DNA of 64,000 nt from Rhodanobacter sp. T12-5 (GTDB lineage Bacteria > Pseudomonadota > Gammaproteobacteria > Xanthomonadales > Rhodanobacteraceae), in contig NZ_NPKN01000004.1 in NCBI RefSeq assembly GCF_008329435.1, positions 248,001 through 312,000 on the forward strand. The letters are read 5' to 3'. Under the pieces are notes generated by a model. It was not told where the DNA came from and searched no databases. It was given only the letters and a program-made list of their open reading frames with translations. Shown here in pieces: positions 15,175 through 24,738 of this stretch (within the stretch, counting starts at the first letter, position 1; the number at the start of each line of letters is the position of its first letter). The translations under genes were made by a program, and so were the position numbers.

Positions 15175-16592
15175 TGCGAGGCAAGCGTCCGGCCAGCGAT
15201 CATCCGGCTCCGTTCCCGCGTCGCGGCCTTGCGTCCTGCATGCTCGCCGCGATCGTCAGCTTGGCCGGCTGCGCCACCTATACCGACCTGCCGCTGGACA
15301 CCGGCGCCGGCGCCGCCGGCGTGTCGCAGCTCACCGCGCCGACATCGGTCATGCCGCTGCCGGCGCTGTCCACGCATCGCTTCGATCCGGCCGATGGCCT
15401 GGACGTCACCGAGGTGGCGATGCTGGCCGTTGCCAACAGTCCCGATCTGCGACTGAAGCGCGACGAGCTCGGCATCGCCCGGGCGCAGGCGTTTGCCGCC
15501 GGCTTGCTGCCCGATCCGCAGTTGGGCTTGTCGGGGGATTTTCCGCGCCGGTCCGGCGCCGGTCTCGTCACCGGCTACAGCCTTGGCCTCAGCGAAGACA
15601 TCAGCGCCTTGCTGACGCGTTCCTCGCGCCGGGCGGCAGCGCGCAGCCAGGCCAGCCAGGTCAACCTCGACCTGCTGTGGGCCGAGTGGCAGACGGTGGC
15701 GCAGGCGCGGCTGCTGTTCGATCAGGTAGTGAACCTGCACGCGCAGCAGGCCCGGCTCGCGCGCGAGCAGGAGGCCCTGGCCACGGTCAGCGGCTACATC
15801 CATGCCGCGCTGCAGGCGGGCAACCTCACCTACGACAGCGCCAGTGCCGGCTTGAACGCCGAGGCCGACGTGCACAAGCGGTTGGCCGATACCGCGATCG
15901 CACTGCATCAGGCGCAGAGCGATCTGCACCGCCTGCTGGGCCTGGCGCCGACGGCCCGGCTCGACCTGGTCGGTGCGCCCTATGCCAGCCAGCCCACGCC
16001 GGCGCAGGTGCAGACGGCGCTCGATGACCTGCCGCGGCGGCGCCCGGATCTGCTCGCCCTGCAGGCCGGCTACCAGTCGCAGCAGGCCAGGCTGCGCAGC
16101 GCGATCCTGGCGCAGTTCCCGGCGCTGAACATCGGCTTCAACACCGCGCGCGACACCAGCGCGGTGTATACCAACGGCCTCGACATCGGCATCACCCTGC
16201 CGCTGTTCGACCGCAACCGCGGCAACATCGCGATCGAACGGGCGACCCGCCAGCAACTGCATGACGACTACACGGCGCGCCTGCTCGACACGCGCAGCGA
16301 CATGCAGAGGATCAGCCGCGACCTGGCCACGCTGGATGACCAACTCGCCACGCTCGCCGCACATGCGCAGCAACTCGACCAGGCCCGCGCATCCGCCGAA
16401 CGCGCCTGGCAGGCCGGCACGCTGGACTGGCCGACCTATCTGGCGATCCGCGGAAACGCCCTTGGCGCCGATCTCGACCTGCTGAGCACACGGCAGCAAC
16501 GCGCCATGCAGTCGATCGCGCTGGAAGCGCTGCTCGGCAACACCGACCTGGTCAGTGCCCCTCCCGCCTCCACGCAAGCATCCACGCCATGA
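15174..16592 (+). CDS. outer-membrane efflux (OMF/TolC-family) lipoprotein
   Basis: 472 residues from the ATG overlapping the PAP2 stop. Lipobox SLAGC near residue 33 predicts an outer-membrane lipoprotein. The body is a repeated alpha-helical TolC pattern, with two OEP repeats (about residues 80-270 and 280-460) and helix regions rich in Ala, Gln and Leu; LGISLPLFDRNRG-like text appears as GITLPLFDRNRG. It is the exit duct for the adaptor and RND pump encoded downstream and overlaps the adaptor start (ATGA). Confidence 0.92.
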   Translation: MRGKRPASDHPAPFPRRGLASCMLAAIVSLAGCATYTDLPLDTGAGAAGVSQLTAPTSVMPLPALSTHRFDPADGLDVTEVAMLAVANSPDLRLKRDELGIARAQAFAAGLLPDPQLGLSGDFPRRSGAGLVTGYSLGLSEDISALLTRSSRRAAARSQASQVNLDLLWAEWQTVAQARLLFDQVVNLHAQQARLAREQEALATVSGYIHAALQAGNLTYDSASAGLNAEADVHKRLADTAIALHQAQSDLHRLLGLAPTARLDLVGAPYASQPTPAQVQTALDDLPRRRPDLLALQAGYQSQQARLRSAILAQFPALNIGFNTARDTSAVYTNGLDIGITLPLFDRNRGNIAIERATRQQLHDDYTARLLDTRSDMQRISRDLATLDDQLATLAAHAQQLDQARASAERAWQAGTLDWPTYLAIRGNALGADLDLLSTRQQRAMQSIALEALLGNTDLVSAPPASTQASTP

Positions 16593-17653
16593 ATCGTTCC
16601 TCCATCCTGCTCGTGCCGTGCGTCGTCCTGCTGTGCAGCCTGTTGTCCGGCTGCGGCAAGTCCGCGCCGGACGACGACGAGGCCGCCACGCCGGCAGGCG
16701 AGGTGGCGGTCACCACCGCCGTGCCGATCCAGCGAACCTTCCACGACAGCATCGAAGCCTGGGGCAGCGCGGCCGGCGACCCGCAGCACGCGCGGTCGAT
16801 CAGCCTCGCCCACGGCGGCCAGGTCACCGCGCTGCAGGTGACGGCAGGTCAGAGCGTGAAGCGCGGGCAGCCGTTGCTGACGATCGCCCCGGACCCGGCC
16901 GCGCGCAGCGCGTATCAGCAGGCGCAGACCGCGTCGAACCTGGCTGCCGGTGAACTCAAGCGCACCGAACAACTGGCATCGCAGCGGCTGGCCACCCAAT
17001 CGCAGCTGGCGACCGCGCGCAAGGCGCTCGCCGATGCGCAGTCGGCGCTCGCGGCGCAGCGCGCACTCGGCGGCGCCGCCACCGAAACCATCGACGCACC
17101 GGCCGATGGCGTGGTCACCGGCTTGCAGGTCGGGCTCGGCGAACGGGTCGCCGCGAATGCGCCCCTGCTCAGCTTCACCCCGGCCCACGCCCTGCTCGCC
17201 GTGCTCGGCGTGCAGCCGGAAGATGGTGCGCGGCTGCGTCCGGGCATGCCGGTGCAATTGCAGCCGGTGTATGGCGCGCGGCGCACCTTTGCCGGCACGC
17301 TGCGCATGGTCGGCCAGTCGATCGATCCGCAGACCCATCTGCTCAACGCCCAGGTCGAGTTGCCGGCCGACGCCAGCGCCAGCCTGGTCGCAGGCGCGCC
17401 GCTGGATGCGCAGATCCGCACCGCGGATTTCACCGCATGGTCGGTGCCGCGCGCGGCCGTGCTGCATGACGAACATGGCGACTACCTGTTCCAGCTCGAA
17501 CAAGGCCACGCCAGACGGGTCGAGGTGAAACTGCGCAGCGCCCAGGGCGACCCGGTCGGCGTCGACGGTCCGCTCGACGCGAAGGCGAAGGTCATCGTGC
17601 TCGGCGTATACGAACTCAACGACGGCGACGCGGTGCGGGAGTCGGCCAAGTGA
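16589..17653 (+). CDS. RND efflux periplasmic adaptor lipoprotein
   Basis: 354 residues. Lipobox LLSGC (Cys22). Lipoyl half-motifs VTALQVTAGQSVKRGQPLL and IDAPADGVVTGLQVGLGERV flank a short coiled-coil hairpin (about residues 105-160). The beta-barrel region includes AGTLRMVGQSIDPQTH. It joins the RND pump to the OMF duct. The start overlaps the OMF stop, and the stop overlaps the GTG of the pump gene by four bases. Confidence 0.92.
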   Translation: MNRSSILLVPCVVLLCSLLSGCGKSAPDDDEAATPAGEVAVTTAVPIQRTFHDSIEAWGSAAGDPQHARSISLAHGGQVTALQVTAGQSVKRGQPLLTIAPDPAARSAYQQAQTASNLAAGELKRTEQLASQRLATQSQLATARKALADAQSALAAQRALGGAATETIDAPADGVVTGLQVGLGERVAANAPLLSFTPAHALLAVLGVQPEDGARLRPGMPVQLQPVYGARRTFAGTLRMVGQSIDPQTHLLNAQVELPADASASLVAGAPLDAQIRTADFTAWSVPRAAVLHDEHGDYLFQLEQGHARRVEVKLRSAQGDPVGVDGPLDAKAKVIVLGVYELNDGDAVRESAK

Positions 17654-20600
17654 GTCTCACCGCATGGATGCAACGGCATCGTCGCTCGCTGCTGTTCCTG
17701 GCCCTGATGCTGGCGCTCGGCGGCATCGCCAGCGCGTTCCTGATGCCGGTGGCGCTGTTCCCCAACGTGTCGTTCCCGCGCGTGCAGCTGACCCTCGACG
17801 CGGGCGACCGGCCGGCCGACCAGATGGCGATCGCGGTGACCACGCCGGTGGAGGAGGCGGTGCGCCGGGTGCGCGGCGTGCGCGACGTGCGTTCCACCAC
17901 CAGTCGCGGCAGCGCGGACATCGCGATCACGTTCGACTGGGGCGCGGACATGGCCGCCGCGCTGCAGGAGGTCAACGGCGCGGCGAGCCAGGTGCTGCCG
18001 CAGCTGCCGCCCGATACCCGGCTGTCGACCCGGCGCATGGATCCGACCACCTTTCCCGTGCTGGCCTACAGCCTGCGTTCGCACACGCTGTCGCCGGGCG
18101 CGCTGCACGACCTCGCCGAATACCAGTTGCGCCCGCTGCTGAGCGGCATCGACGGCGTCGCCCACGTCGACGTGCAGGGCGGCGACGTGGCCGAATTCCA
18201 CGCGGACGTCGACCCGGGCAAGCTGCGCGCGCTCGACCTGAGCCTGGCCGAGGTGTCGGCCGCGGTCAGCCACGCCGCCACGATCCAGGCGATGGGGCGG
18301 GTCTCCGATCACTACAAGCTCTACCTGTTGCTGGCCGACAACCAGCCGAAAACCGTCGCCACGCTGCGCGACATCGTGTTGCGCGCCGGCCCGGCCGGCG
18401 TGGTGCGACTGGGTGACGTGGCACGGGTCAGCCTGAGCCACGTGCCGCAGTGGGTCCGGGTCAACGCCGACGGCCAGGACGCGGTGCTGCTGCAGGTCTA
18501 CCAGCAGCCGGCCGGCAACAGCGTGCAGATCGCCAGGGATGTGAAACAGCGCCTCGCCGATTTCGCGCCGCAGATGCCGGCGGGGGTGCGGGTCGCCAAC
18601 TGGTACGACCAGACCCAACTGGTCACCGGCGCGGCCAGCAGCGTGCGCGACGCGATCCTGATCGGCATCGTGCTCGCCGGCCTGGTGCTGTTCGTGTTTC
18701 TGCGCAATACACGGGTGATCCTGATCGCATTGATCGTGGTGCCGGCGGTGCTGGCGATCACCGTGCTGCTGCTGCGCGTGCTCGGGATGAGCTTCAACAT
18801 GATGACGCTGGGCGGCATGGCCGCGGCGGTCGGGTTGATCATCGACGACGTGATCGTGATGCTCGAGCACATCATGCGCCGGCTCAACCAGGGCGAGGGC
18901 CAGGTGCATGAACGCATCGCGGCGGCGGCGTGGGAGTTCACCCGTCCGTTGACCGGCTCGAGCGCCGCTACCGTGGTGATCTTCCTGCCGCTGGCGTTTT
19001 TGACCGGCGTCACCGGCGCGTTCTTCAAGGCGCTGTCGCTGACCATGGCCAGCGCGCTGATCATTTCGTATCTGCTGACCTGGGTGGCCGTGCCGCTGCT
19101 GGGCGAGCGCTTTCTCGATCGGCGTCACCTCGCCGAACATCCGCCCTCGCGCTTCACCACGCGCATGATGGACGGCTATCAGCGCGTGCTCGATCGCTGG
19201 CTCAAGCGCCCCGCACTGGTGTTGCTGCTGGTGGTGCCGCTGCTGCTGGTTGGCGGCTTTGCGTATACCCGAGTGGCCACCGGCTTCATGCCGCAAATGG
19301 ATGAGGGCGGTTTCATCCTCGACTACCTGTCCAGGCCTGGCACCTCGCTGGAGGAAACCAACCGCCTGCTCAACCAGGTCGAGACGATCATCCGCGCCAA
19401 TCCCTACGTCGACACCTATTCGCGGCGCACCGGCCTGCAGCTCGGCGGCGGCCTCACCGAGGCGAACCAGGGTGATTTCTTCGTGCGCCTGAAGAGCGGT
19501 TCGCGACCCTCGACCGAAGAAGTGATGACCCAGGTGCGCACGGCGGTGGAGCAACAGGTGCCGGGCCTGGACATCGACCTGGCGCAATTGATGGAGGACC
19601 TGATCGGCGACCTGGTGGCAGTACCGCAACCGATCGAGATCCAGCTGTACGGTGACGACCCGGAACAACTGAATGCCACCGCCACCAAGGTTGCCGCGAC
19701 GATCGGCAAGATCGCCGGCGTGGTCGGCGTGCTCGATGGCATCAACCCGGCGGGCGACGCGCTGACCGTGCAGGTCGACCCGGCCAGGGCGGCGCTGCAA
19801 GGGCTCGATCCGACCGCGGTCACCGACCAGGTCGCCGCTGCGATCGACGGTACCGTCGCCGCGCAGCTTCCGGTCGCCGGCAAGGTGGTTGGCGTACGCG
19901 TGCGCCTGCCGGATGGTGCGCACCAGCGGCTCGACCAGGTGGCGGCCTTGCCGATCCGCGCCGCGGACGGCCATCTGTTTCCGCTGTCGCAGGTGGCGAC
20001 GCTGAAGCAGGTGCAGGGCCAGCCGGAAATCACCCGCGACAATCTCAAGCGCATGGTGGCGGTGACCGGACGCATCAGCGGGCGCAGCCTCGGCGCGGTG
20101 ATCGGCGACGTCAAGCATGCGCTGGCGCAACCGGGCCTGTTGCCGAAGGGCATGTACTTCCAGCTCGGCGGTGTCTATCAGCAACAGCAGCAGGCATTTC
20201 GCGGCTTGACCATCGTGATGCTGGCGGCGATCGCGCTGGTGTTCACCCTGCTGCTGTTCCTGTACGAAAGCTTCCGCGTGGCGCTGGCGATCCTGGCGAT
20301 GCCGCTGCTGGCGCTGCCCGGGGTGTTCGCCGGGCTGTGGCTGACCGGCATCGAACTGAACATCTCCTCGATGATGGGCATGACGATGATCGTGGGCATC
20401 GTCACCGAGGTGGCGATCTTCTACTTCTCGGAACTCCAGCAGACCGAATTGGAGCAGGCCGAGCAGAACGTCGCCCTGCACGATGCCTTGCACGAGGCCG
20501 GCAAGCACCGCACCCGACCGATCCTGATGTCCACCCTCGCCGCGATCCTGACCCTGCTGCCGTTGGCGCTGGCACTCGGCCAGGGCTCGCAGATGCAGCA

Positions 20601-20745
20601 GCCGCTGGCGGTGGCGATCATCTCCGGCATGTTGCTGCAGTTGCCGCTGGTGCTGCTGGTGATGCCGGTGCTGTACGCGCTGTTGCGTCGTCGCGACAAG
20701 GCGACTGCCAGTCAAAGTTCAACCGGACCTGCACTGCCAGGCTGA
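17650..20745 (+). CDS. RND-family efflux permease (HAE1-like)
   Basis: 1031 residues from a GTG start coupled to the adaptor stop. Twelve helices in the usual 1+5+1+5 layout with two large periplasmic loops. The helix-4 proton relay reads VGLIIDDVIVMLEH, so both acidic residues of the HAE1 type are present, and the heavy-metal-type signature is not. It exports hydrophobic or amphiphilic compounds using proton motive force. Substrate unknown. The permease completes a PAP2-OMF-adaptor-pump operon with YncE-like protein downstream. A large open frame on the opposite strand is a high-GC shadow. Confidence 0.93.
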   Translation: MSLTAWMQRHRRSLLFLALMLALGGIASAFLMPVALFPNVSFPRVQLTLDAGDRPADQMAIAVTTPVEEAVRRVRGVRDVRSTTSRGSADIAITFDWGADMAAALQEVNGAASQVLPQLPPDTRLSTRRMDPTTFPVLAYSLRSHTLSPGALHDLAEYQLRPLLSGIDGVAHVDVQGGDVAEFHADVDPGKLRALDLSLAEVSAAVSHAATIQAMGRVSDHYKLYLLLADNQPKTVATLRDIVLRAGPAGVVRLGDVARVSLSHVPQWVRVNADGQDAVLLQVYQQPAGNSVQIARDVKQRLADFAPQMPAGVRVANWYDQTQLVTGAASSVRDAILIGIVLAGLVLFVFLRNTRVILIALIVVPAVLAITVLLLRVLGMSFNMMTLGGMAAAVGLIIDDVIVMLEHIMRRLNQGEGQVHERIAAAAWEFTRPLTGSSAATVVIFLPLAFLTGVTGAFFKALSLTMASALIISYLLTWVAVPLLGERFLDRRHLAEHPPSRFTTRMMDGYQRVLDRWLKRPALVLLLVVPLLLVGGFAYTRVATGFMPQMDEGGFILDYLSRPGTSLEETNRLLNQVETIIRANPYVDTYSRRTGLQLGGGLTEANQGDFFVRLKSGSRPSTEEVMTQVRTAVEQQVPGLDIDLAQLMEDLIGDLVAVPQPIEIQLYGDDPEQLNATATKVAATIGKIAGVVGVLDGINPAGDALTVQVDPARAALQGLDPTAVTDQVAAAIDGTVAAQLPVAGKVVGVRVRLPDGAHQRLDQVAALPIRAADGHLFPLSQVATLKQVQGQPEITRDNLKRMVAVTGRISGRSLGAVIGDVKHALAQPGLLPKGMYFQLGGVYQQQQQAFRGLTIVMLAAIALVFTLLLFLYESFRVALAILAMPLLALPGVFAGLWLTGIELNISSMMGMTMIVGIVTEVAIFYFSELQQTELEQAEQNVALHDALHEAGKHRTRPILMSTLAAILTLLPLALALGQGSQMQQPLAVAIISGMLLQLPLVLLVMPVLYALLRRRDKATASQSSTGPALPG

Positions 20746-20776
20746 TTCTTCCTGCCCTCGCTCCAAGGTGGCTGCC

Positions 20777-21808
20777 ATGAAAAAACTGATTTGCTCGCTC
20801 CTGCCGGCCTCGCTGTTGCTGCTGACCCTCCCCGTGGCCGGCCACGCCGCTGCGCCGGCCCATGCACCGCGCCTGCTGTCGAGCCTGCCGCTGGGCGGCG
20901 CGGGCGGCTGGGATTACCTCAGCTTCGATGCGCCCCATCGACACCTGTTCGTCAGCCATGGCGATCGCGTGCTGGTGATCGATGTCGATCGACACAAGCA
21001 GGTCGGCACGATTGCCGACACGCAGGGTGTGCATGGCATCGCGATCGCCGACGATCTGCAGCGCGGCTTCACCAGCAACGGCAAAAGTGCCTCGGTGACC
21101 GAATTCGACCTGGGCAGTTTCAAGACGGTGGCGACCATCGGCGGCACCGGCGAAAATCCCGATGCCATCGTCTATGACAAACCCTCGCACCACGTATTGA
21201 CGTTCAACGGCAAGAGCCACTCGGCCAGCGTGATCGATCCGGCGAAGGCCGCGGTGGTCGCCACGATCGACCTGCCTGGCAAACCCGAGTTCGCGGTGTC
21301 CGACGGTGCCGGCCACGTCTACGCCAACATCGAGGACAAATCCGAGCTGGTCGAGATCGACACCGCCAGCAACAAGGTGCTGCACGTGTGGCCACTGGCC
21401 CCGTGCGAGTCGCCCAGCGGGCTGGCCATCGATACCCGTCACCATCGCCTGTTCTCGGTCTGCGACAACCGGCGGATGGCTGTCACCGATGCCATCGACG
21501 GCCACCAGGTCGCCAGCGTGCCGATCGGCGACGGTCCGGATGCGGTGGTGTTCGATGATGCCGAGTCGATGATCTACAGCTCCAACGGCGAAAGCGGAAC
21601 GATCACCGCGGTGCATCAGGACGATGCCGATCACTACCGGGTCAGCGCGACCATCCCCACCCGGGTCAGCGCCCGCACCGAGGCACTGGATCCGAAGCTG
21701 CACCGGCTTTACCTCTCCGCCGCGCGCTTCGGCGCCACCCGTCAGCCGAATGGCCGACACACGATCGTGCCAAACAGCTTCGGCATTCTGACGGTGGGGC
21801 GACCCTGA
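20777..21808 (+). CDS. YncE-like secreted beta-propeller protein
   Basis: 343 residues from the ATG at 20777 (CAAGG eight bases upstream; a GTG nine bases earlier is less likely). A Sec signal peptide, MKKLICSLLPASLLLLTLPVAGHAA-like, ends near residue 25. The mature part has repeated blades with the YncE/PQQ-like pattern D-x-G-x-V (GDRVLVIDVDRHKQVGTI, SASVTEFDLGSFKTVATI, SASVIDPAKAAVVATI and others), about six to seven in all. Periplasmic. Proteins of this type are often placed after transport genes, but their roles are poorly known. It lies 31 bases after the pump and is probably co-transcribed. Confidence 0.85.
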   Translation: MKKLICSLLPASLLLLTLPVAGHAAAPAHAPRLLSSLPLGGAGGWDYLSFDAPHRHLFVSHGDRVLVIDVDRHKQVGTIADTQGVHGIAIADDLQRGFTSNGKSASVTEFDLGSFKTVATIGGTGENPDAIVYDKPSHHVLTFNGKSHSASVIDPAKAAVVATIDLPGKPEFAVSDGAGHVYANIEDKSELVEIDTASNKVLHVWPLAPCESPSGLAIDTRHHRLFSVCDNRRMAVTDAIDGHQVASVPIGDGPDAVVFDDAESMIYSSNGESGTITAVHQDDADHYRVSATIPTRVSARTEALDPKLHRLYLSAARFGATRQPNGRHTIVPNSFGILTVGRP

Positions 21809-21989
21809 TCATCGCGACCCATGGCCCGGACCGACTGGGCCAGATCGAACGCAGACAGTTCATGGAACCCACTCACGCCATGCGTGAGATGGGTCATGGC
21901 ACGGGGCCCCGCCAGTCAACCCGCGCGGTACCACGCGGCGAGATGTGCAGGGACCCACCCTGCGGGCGATGCCTTTGCCATTGGCGCAA

Positions 21990-22018
21990 ACAGCCTTCGC
22001 CCACGGGGGGGCTCCTAC
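21990..22018. repeat. GTAG-type REP overlapping the stop codon of the GT9 gene
   Basis: On the minus strand it reads TTGTAGGAGCCCCCCCGTGGG. The TAG of GTAGGAG is the stop codon of the glycosyltransferase gene, so insertion of the REP has probably set the present C-terminus. Confidence 0.6.
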
Positions 22019-23160
22019 AAAATGCGCGAGGACAACATGTTGCTGCACCATTGTGCAGCCGCCGTCGCCACGCCCACGGCATCCATCCCGCGCGTATCCA
22101 GCGCGGCATTGGCGCCGCCATAGGGAGCGTACTTGGCCGGGTCGGTGACCGAAAACAACCCCAGCGTGGGCGTACCGCTGGCGGCAGCCAGATGCATGAC
22201 GCCGCAGTCGGCGCTGATGACGCCATCCATGCAGGCGGTCATGGCCGCCATCCGATGTAAATTGCGTGAATAGTACGGAGTCAGTCGCGAGCCCAGTTGC
22301 GAGCGGCCATGGGCCGCCAGCAGATCAATCAACCGCACCTGCGGACACAACAAACTGAAGGTATCCACGAAACTTTGCCACCAGTCCTCGCTGTAGCACT
22401 TGGCGCCGGTCGCATTGGGGAAGATCGCCAGCGTTGCCCCGCACTGTTCGCGCGAGCCCCCGCACAGCCTTGCCAGGACCTGGGCCGCCGCGTGCTTTTC
22501 ATCGGGCGTCAGATCGAGATTGAGTGGTGGATAGTCCGGTTGCGACGCTCGGCCACAAGCCTGACGCAGCAGGAACACACTGCGATGCGCCAGATGGTCG
22601 GGCCACGTCAGCGCGAACCACGCGGAGGCGGGATTCAACTTCGGGTCGGGAAATCCCAGCTTGTAACGGGCCTGCGCCAGCGCCAGCACGATGCGACCGG
22701 ACTGCGATCCGTTGCAGGCATCGATGGCCAGGTCGTAACGGCATCGCCGCATGGCGCGCAGCACGCCAATCGACAGCCACAGATGGCGGGCGATCTTTCC
22801 CGGCAGCACGAACACGGTGCGGACGCTGAACCGATGGGCATACAGGCAGTCGGTCGCGTAGCTTCCCAGGATGTCGATTTCGGCACCAGGGTAGAGCGCC
22901 TCGATTTCCGCAATCAACGGACTGATCAGCACGCTGTTGCCGAGCCGGTGGTTGGGCCGGCACACCAGGACCCGGTGAATGCCGGCTTGCGGCAACCCGC
23001 CAGGTTCGCACAAGGCGTGGCCGACCCGACGAAACCTGCGGCGCAGGATCGAGGCCGCCCAGGCACGCCCCCGCGCATCCCATGAAATGGACGCTTTCCG
23101 GTTGTCGTCATCCGGCAGTGGCGCGGCGACGAGAGAACGGAGGGTGTCGAGGATGCTCAT
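22015..23160 (-). CDS. glycosyltransferase family 9 (heptosyltransferase-like)
   Basis: 381 residues from the ATG at 23160; a longer in-frame reading adds a non-conserved stretch. N-terminal VLVCRPNHRLGNSVLISPL matches the GT9 start (R-x-x-x-x-G-x-x-x-x-x-P). C-terminal ISADCGVMHLAAASGTPTLGLFS is the nucleotide-sugar-binding motif. GT9 enzymes add heptose or related sugars to the LPS core from an ADP-activated donor at the inner membrane. It sits alone, away from the LPS set at 41-52 kb. The terminal codons SSRIL-stop lie in a REP sequence. Confidence 0.88.
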   Translation of the reverse strand: MSILDTLRSLVAAPLPDDDNRKASISWDARGRAWAASILRRRFRRVGHALCEPGGLPQAGIHRVLVCRPNHRLGNSVLISPLIAEIEALYPGAEIDILGSYATDCLYAHRFSVRTVFVLPGKIARHLWLSIGVLRAMRRCRYDLAIDACNGSQSGRIVLALAQARYKLGFPDPKLNPASAWFALTWPDHLAHRSVFLLRQACGRASQPDYPPLNLDLTPDEKHAAAQVLARLCGGSREQCGATLAIFPNATGAKCYSEDWWQSFVDTFSLLCPQVRLIDLLAAHGRSQLGSRLTPYYSRNLHRMAAMTACMDGVISADCGVMHLAAASGTPTLGLFSVTDPAKYAPYGGANAALDTRGMDAVGVATAAAQWCSNMLSSRIL

Positions 23161-23343
23161 GGCAACAGCATGGCGCTCGTCGCTTTCAGCACGCTTATCG
23201 ACTCGTAAGCATATGGTTAACCGGCTGGCAGCAGGCACTGCCGGTTCCTCATGCGATGGCACGAGCGCTCAGCGCCGCCAAGGCTCGCCGGCAACCTCAT
23301 GCGCAGCGGTAGCAGCCGTGCAAGGCGGACCCGGGCAAGCCGG

Positions 23344-24738
23344 TCAGGCTTCCCGTGGAATGCTCACTTTCACCCGCAACCCGCGGCCGAACGGCGAATC
23401 GAGCAACTCGATGCTGGCGTCATGCAACTCGGCGGCGCGTTGCACGATCGACAGACCCAGGCCGTAGCCTTCGCCGCGACCGGTGGGCTCGCGGTGGAAG
23501 CGGGCAAACACCGTGGCACGCCGCTCCGGCGGGATACCCGGGCCGTCGTCGGCCACATCGATGAAGGTGAACTGCGCGTCCTGCGACAGCGTCAGTTGCA
23601 CCTGGCCGCCCGCCGGCACATGACGCATGGCGTTTTCGATGAGATTGCGCAGCAGGGCCCCGAGCGCCGCCTCGTGACCACGCACCCAGATCGCCTGGTT
23701 GTCGTGGGTGAACCCCAGCTCCGCGCCGCTCTCGGCGATGACCGGCGTCAACTCCTCGATCACATCAATGGCCACGCCGACCAGGTCGATCGAACGGCAC
23801 TGCTCCGAAGCCATGCCCGATTCCAGCCGGGCCAAGGCCAGCAACTGCTCGACCCGCCGCGCTAGCGCCGCCACGTTGTGTCGCGCACCGGCCAGACTCG
23901 TGGTGGCTTCCGCCGGATCGCTGGTCGCGGTGGCGCTTTCGATGTTCAACATGATCGAGGCCAGCGGCGTGCGCAGCTCATGGGCGACATCGGCACTGAA
24001 ACGGTGCTCGCGTTCCAGCGCATCGGCCAGGCGTTGCAGCTGTCCGTTCAGTGCGTCCAGTACGGGCCGCAATTCCAGCGGCGCGTGTTCCAGCTCGATC
24101 GGCTTGCGGCTGCCCAGCGGGCGCGAGCCCAGCGCTCCCGTCAGCGATTCCAGCGGCCGCAGTCCGCGCTTGACCGCCCACCCCACCAGCAAGCCCAGCA
24201 GCGGCAGGCCGATCAGCAAGGACAAGGCATGGTCGAACCACAGCGCCCGCAGGATGTCGTGACGGCTGTCGTAGCGTTCGCCGGTGCGGATCACCACGCC
24301 ATCGGGCTGGTCCTTGAGGGTGAACAGACGCCAGCGATATCCGCTGGCGTCGATGTCCCGAAAATTCGCATCGTCGGCCTGGGGAGGCGGCAACGCGGAA
24401 AGATTGGTGGTGGCCATGATCAACCGGCCAGAGGCATCGAACACCTGAAATCCGACTTCGGACTCGAACGAATACCGGCGCCGCTGCACGGCCGGAGCTT
24501 CCGGCACTTCGATCGGCACCAGCTTGTCGTCCTGATCGCGGCCGTGCAGCGCTTCGGTTCCTTCCTGCCCGATGATGACCTGCAGCGTGCGGGCGGACTG
24601 CGCCAGTCTTCCGTCGGACAGCTCATTGACCTCCTGCATGGTGCGCCGGAAGCTGAGCACCGCCAGCGGCAACAGCACCGCGATCATCACCAGGATGATC
24701 AACCAGCGCAGCCGGCCGCGCAGGCTCGACCTGATCAT
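23344..24738 (-). CDS. sensor histidine kinase (QseC/PmrB/TctE type)
   Basis: 464 residues. Two membrane helices (about residues 11-30 and 171-189) flank a 140-residue periplasmic sensor domain, followed by a short HAMP-like linker. H-box FSADVAHELRTPLAS with phospho-acceptor His253, N-box NLIENAMRH, G1 DVADDGPGIP and G2 GEGYGLGLS are intact. The start overlaps the response-regulator stop (ATGA). The ligand cannot be told; relatives sense cations, polymyxin-type peptides or carboxylates. Confidence 0.95.
   Translation of the reverse strand: MIRSSLRGRLRWLIILVMIAVLLPLAVLSFRRTMQEVNELSDGRLAQSARTLQVIIGQEGTEALHGRDQDDKLVPIEVPEAPAVQRRRYSFESEVGFQVFDASGRLIMATTNLSALPPPQADDANFRDIDASGYRWRLFTLKDQPDGVVIRTGERYDSRHDILRALWFDHALSLLIGLPLLGLLVGWAVKRGLRPLESLTGALGSRPLGSRKPIELEHAPLELRPVLDALNGQLQRLADALEREHRFSADVAHELRTPLASIMLNIESATATSDPAEATTSLAGARHNVAALARRVEQLLALARLESGMASEQCRSIDLVGVAIDVIEELTPVIAESGAELGFTHDNQAIWVRGHEAALGALLRNLIENAMRHVPAGGQVQLTLSQDAQFTFIDVADDGPGIPPERRATVFARFHREPTGRGEGYGLGLSIVQRAAELHDASIELLDSPFGRGLRVKVSIPREA

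Noticed and set aside
17482..20715. 1077-codon open frame on the minus strand opposite the RND pump
   Set aside because: High-GC shadow frame rich in Arg, His and Gln with no family motif; the opposite strand encodes a complete RND permease.
21866..21893. Hairpin ACCCACTCACGC/GCGTGAGATGGGT as terminator of the YncE-like gene
   Set aside because: The stem is good but no T-run follows on either strand; could be another palindromic repeat.
23191..23210. Second PmrA-like box upstream of the GT9 gene
   Set aside because: CTTATC and CGTAAG form an inverted rather than a direct pair with wrong spacing, so the match is too weak.
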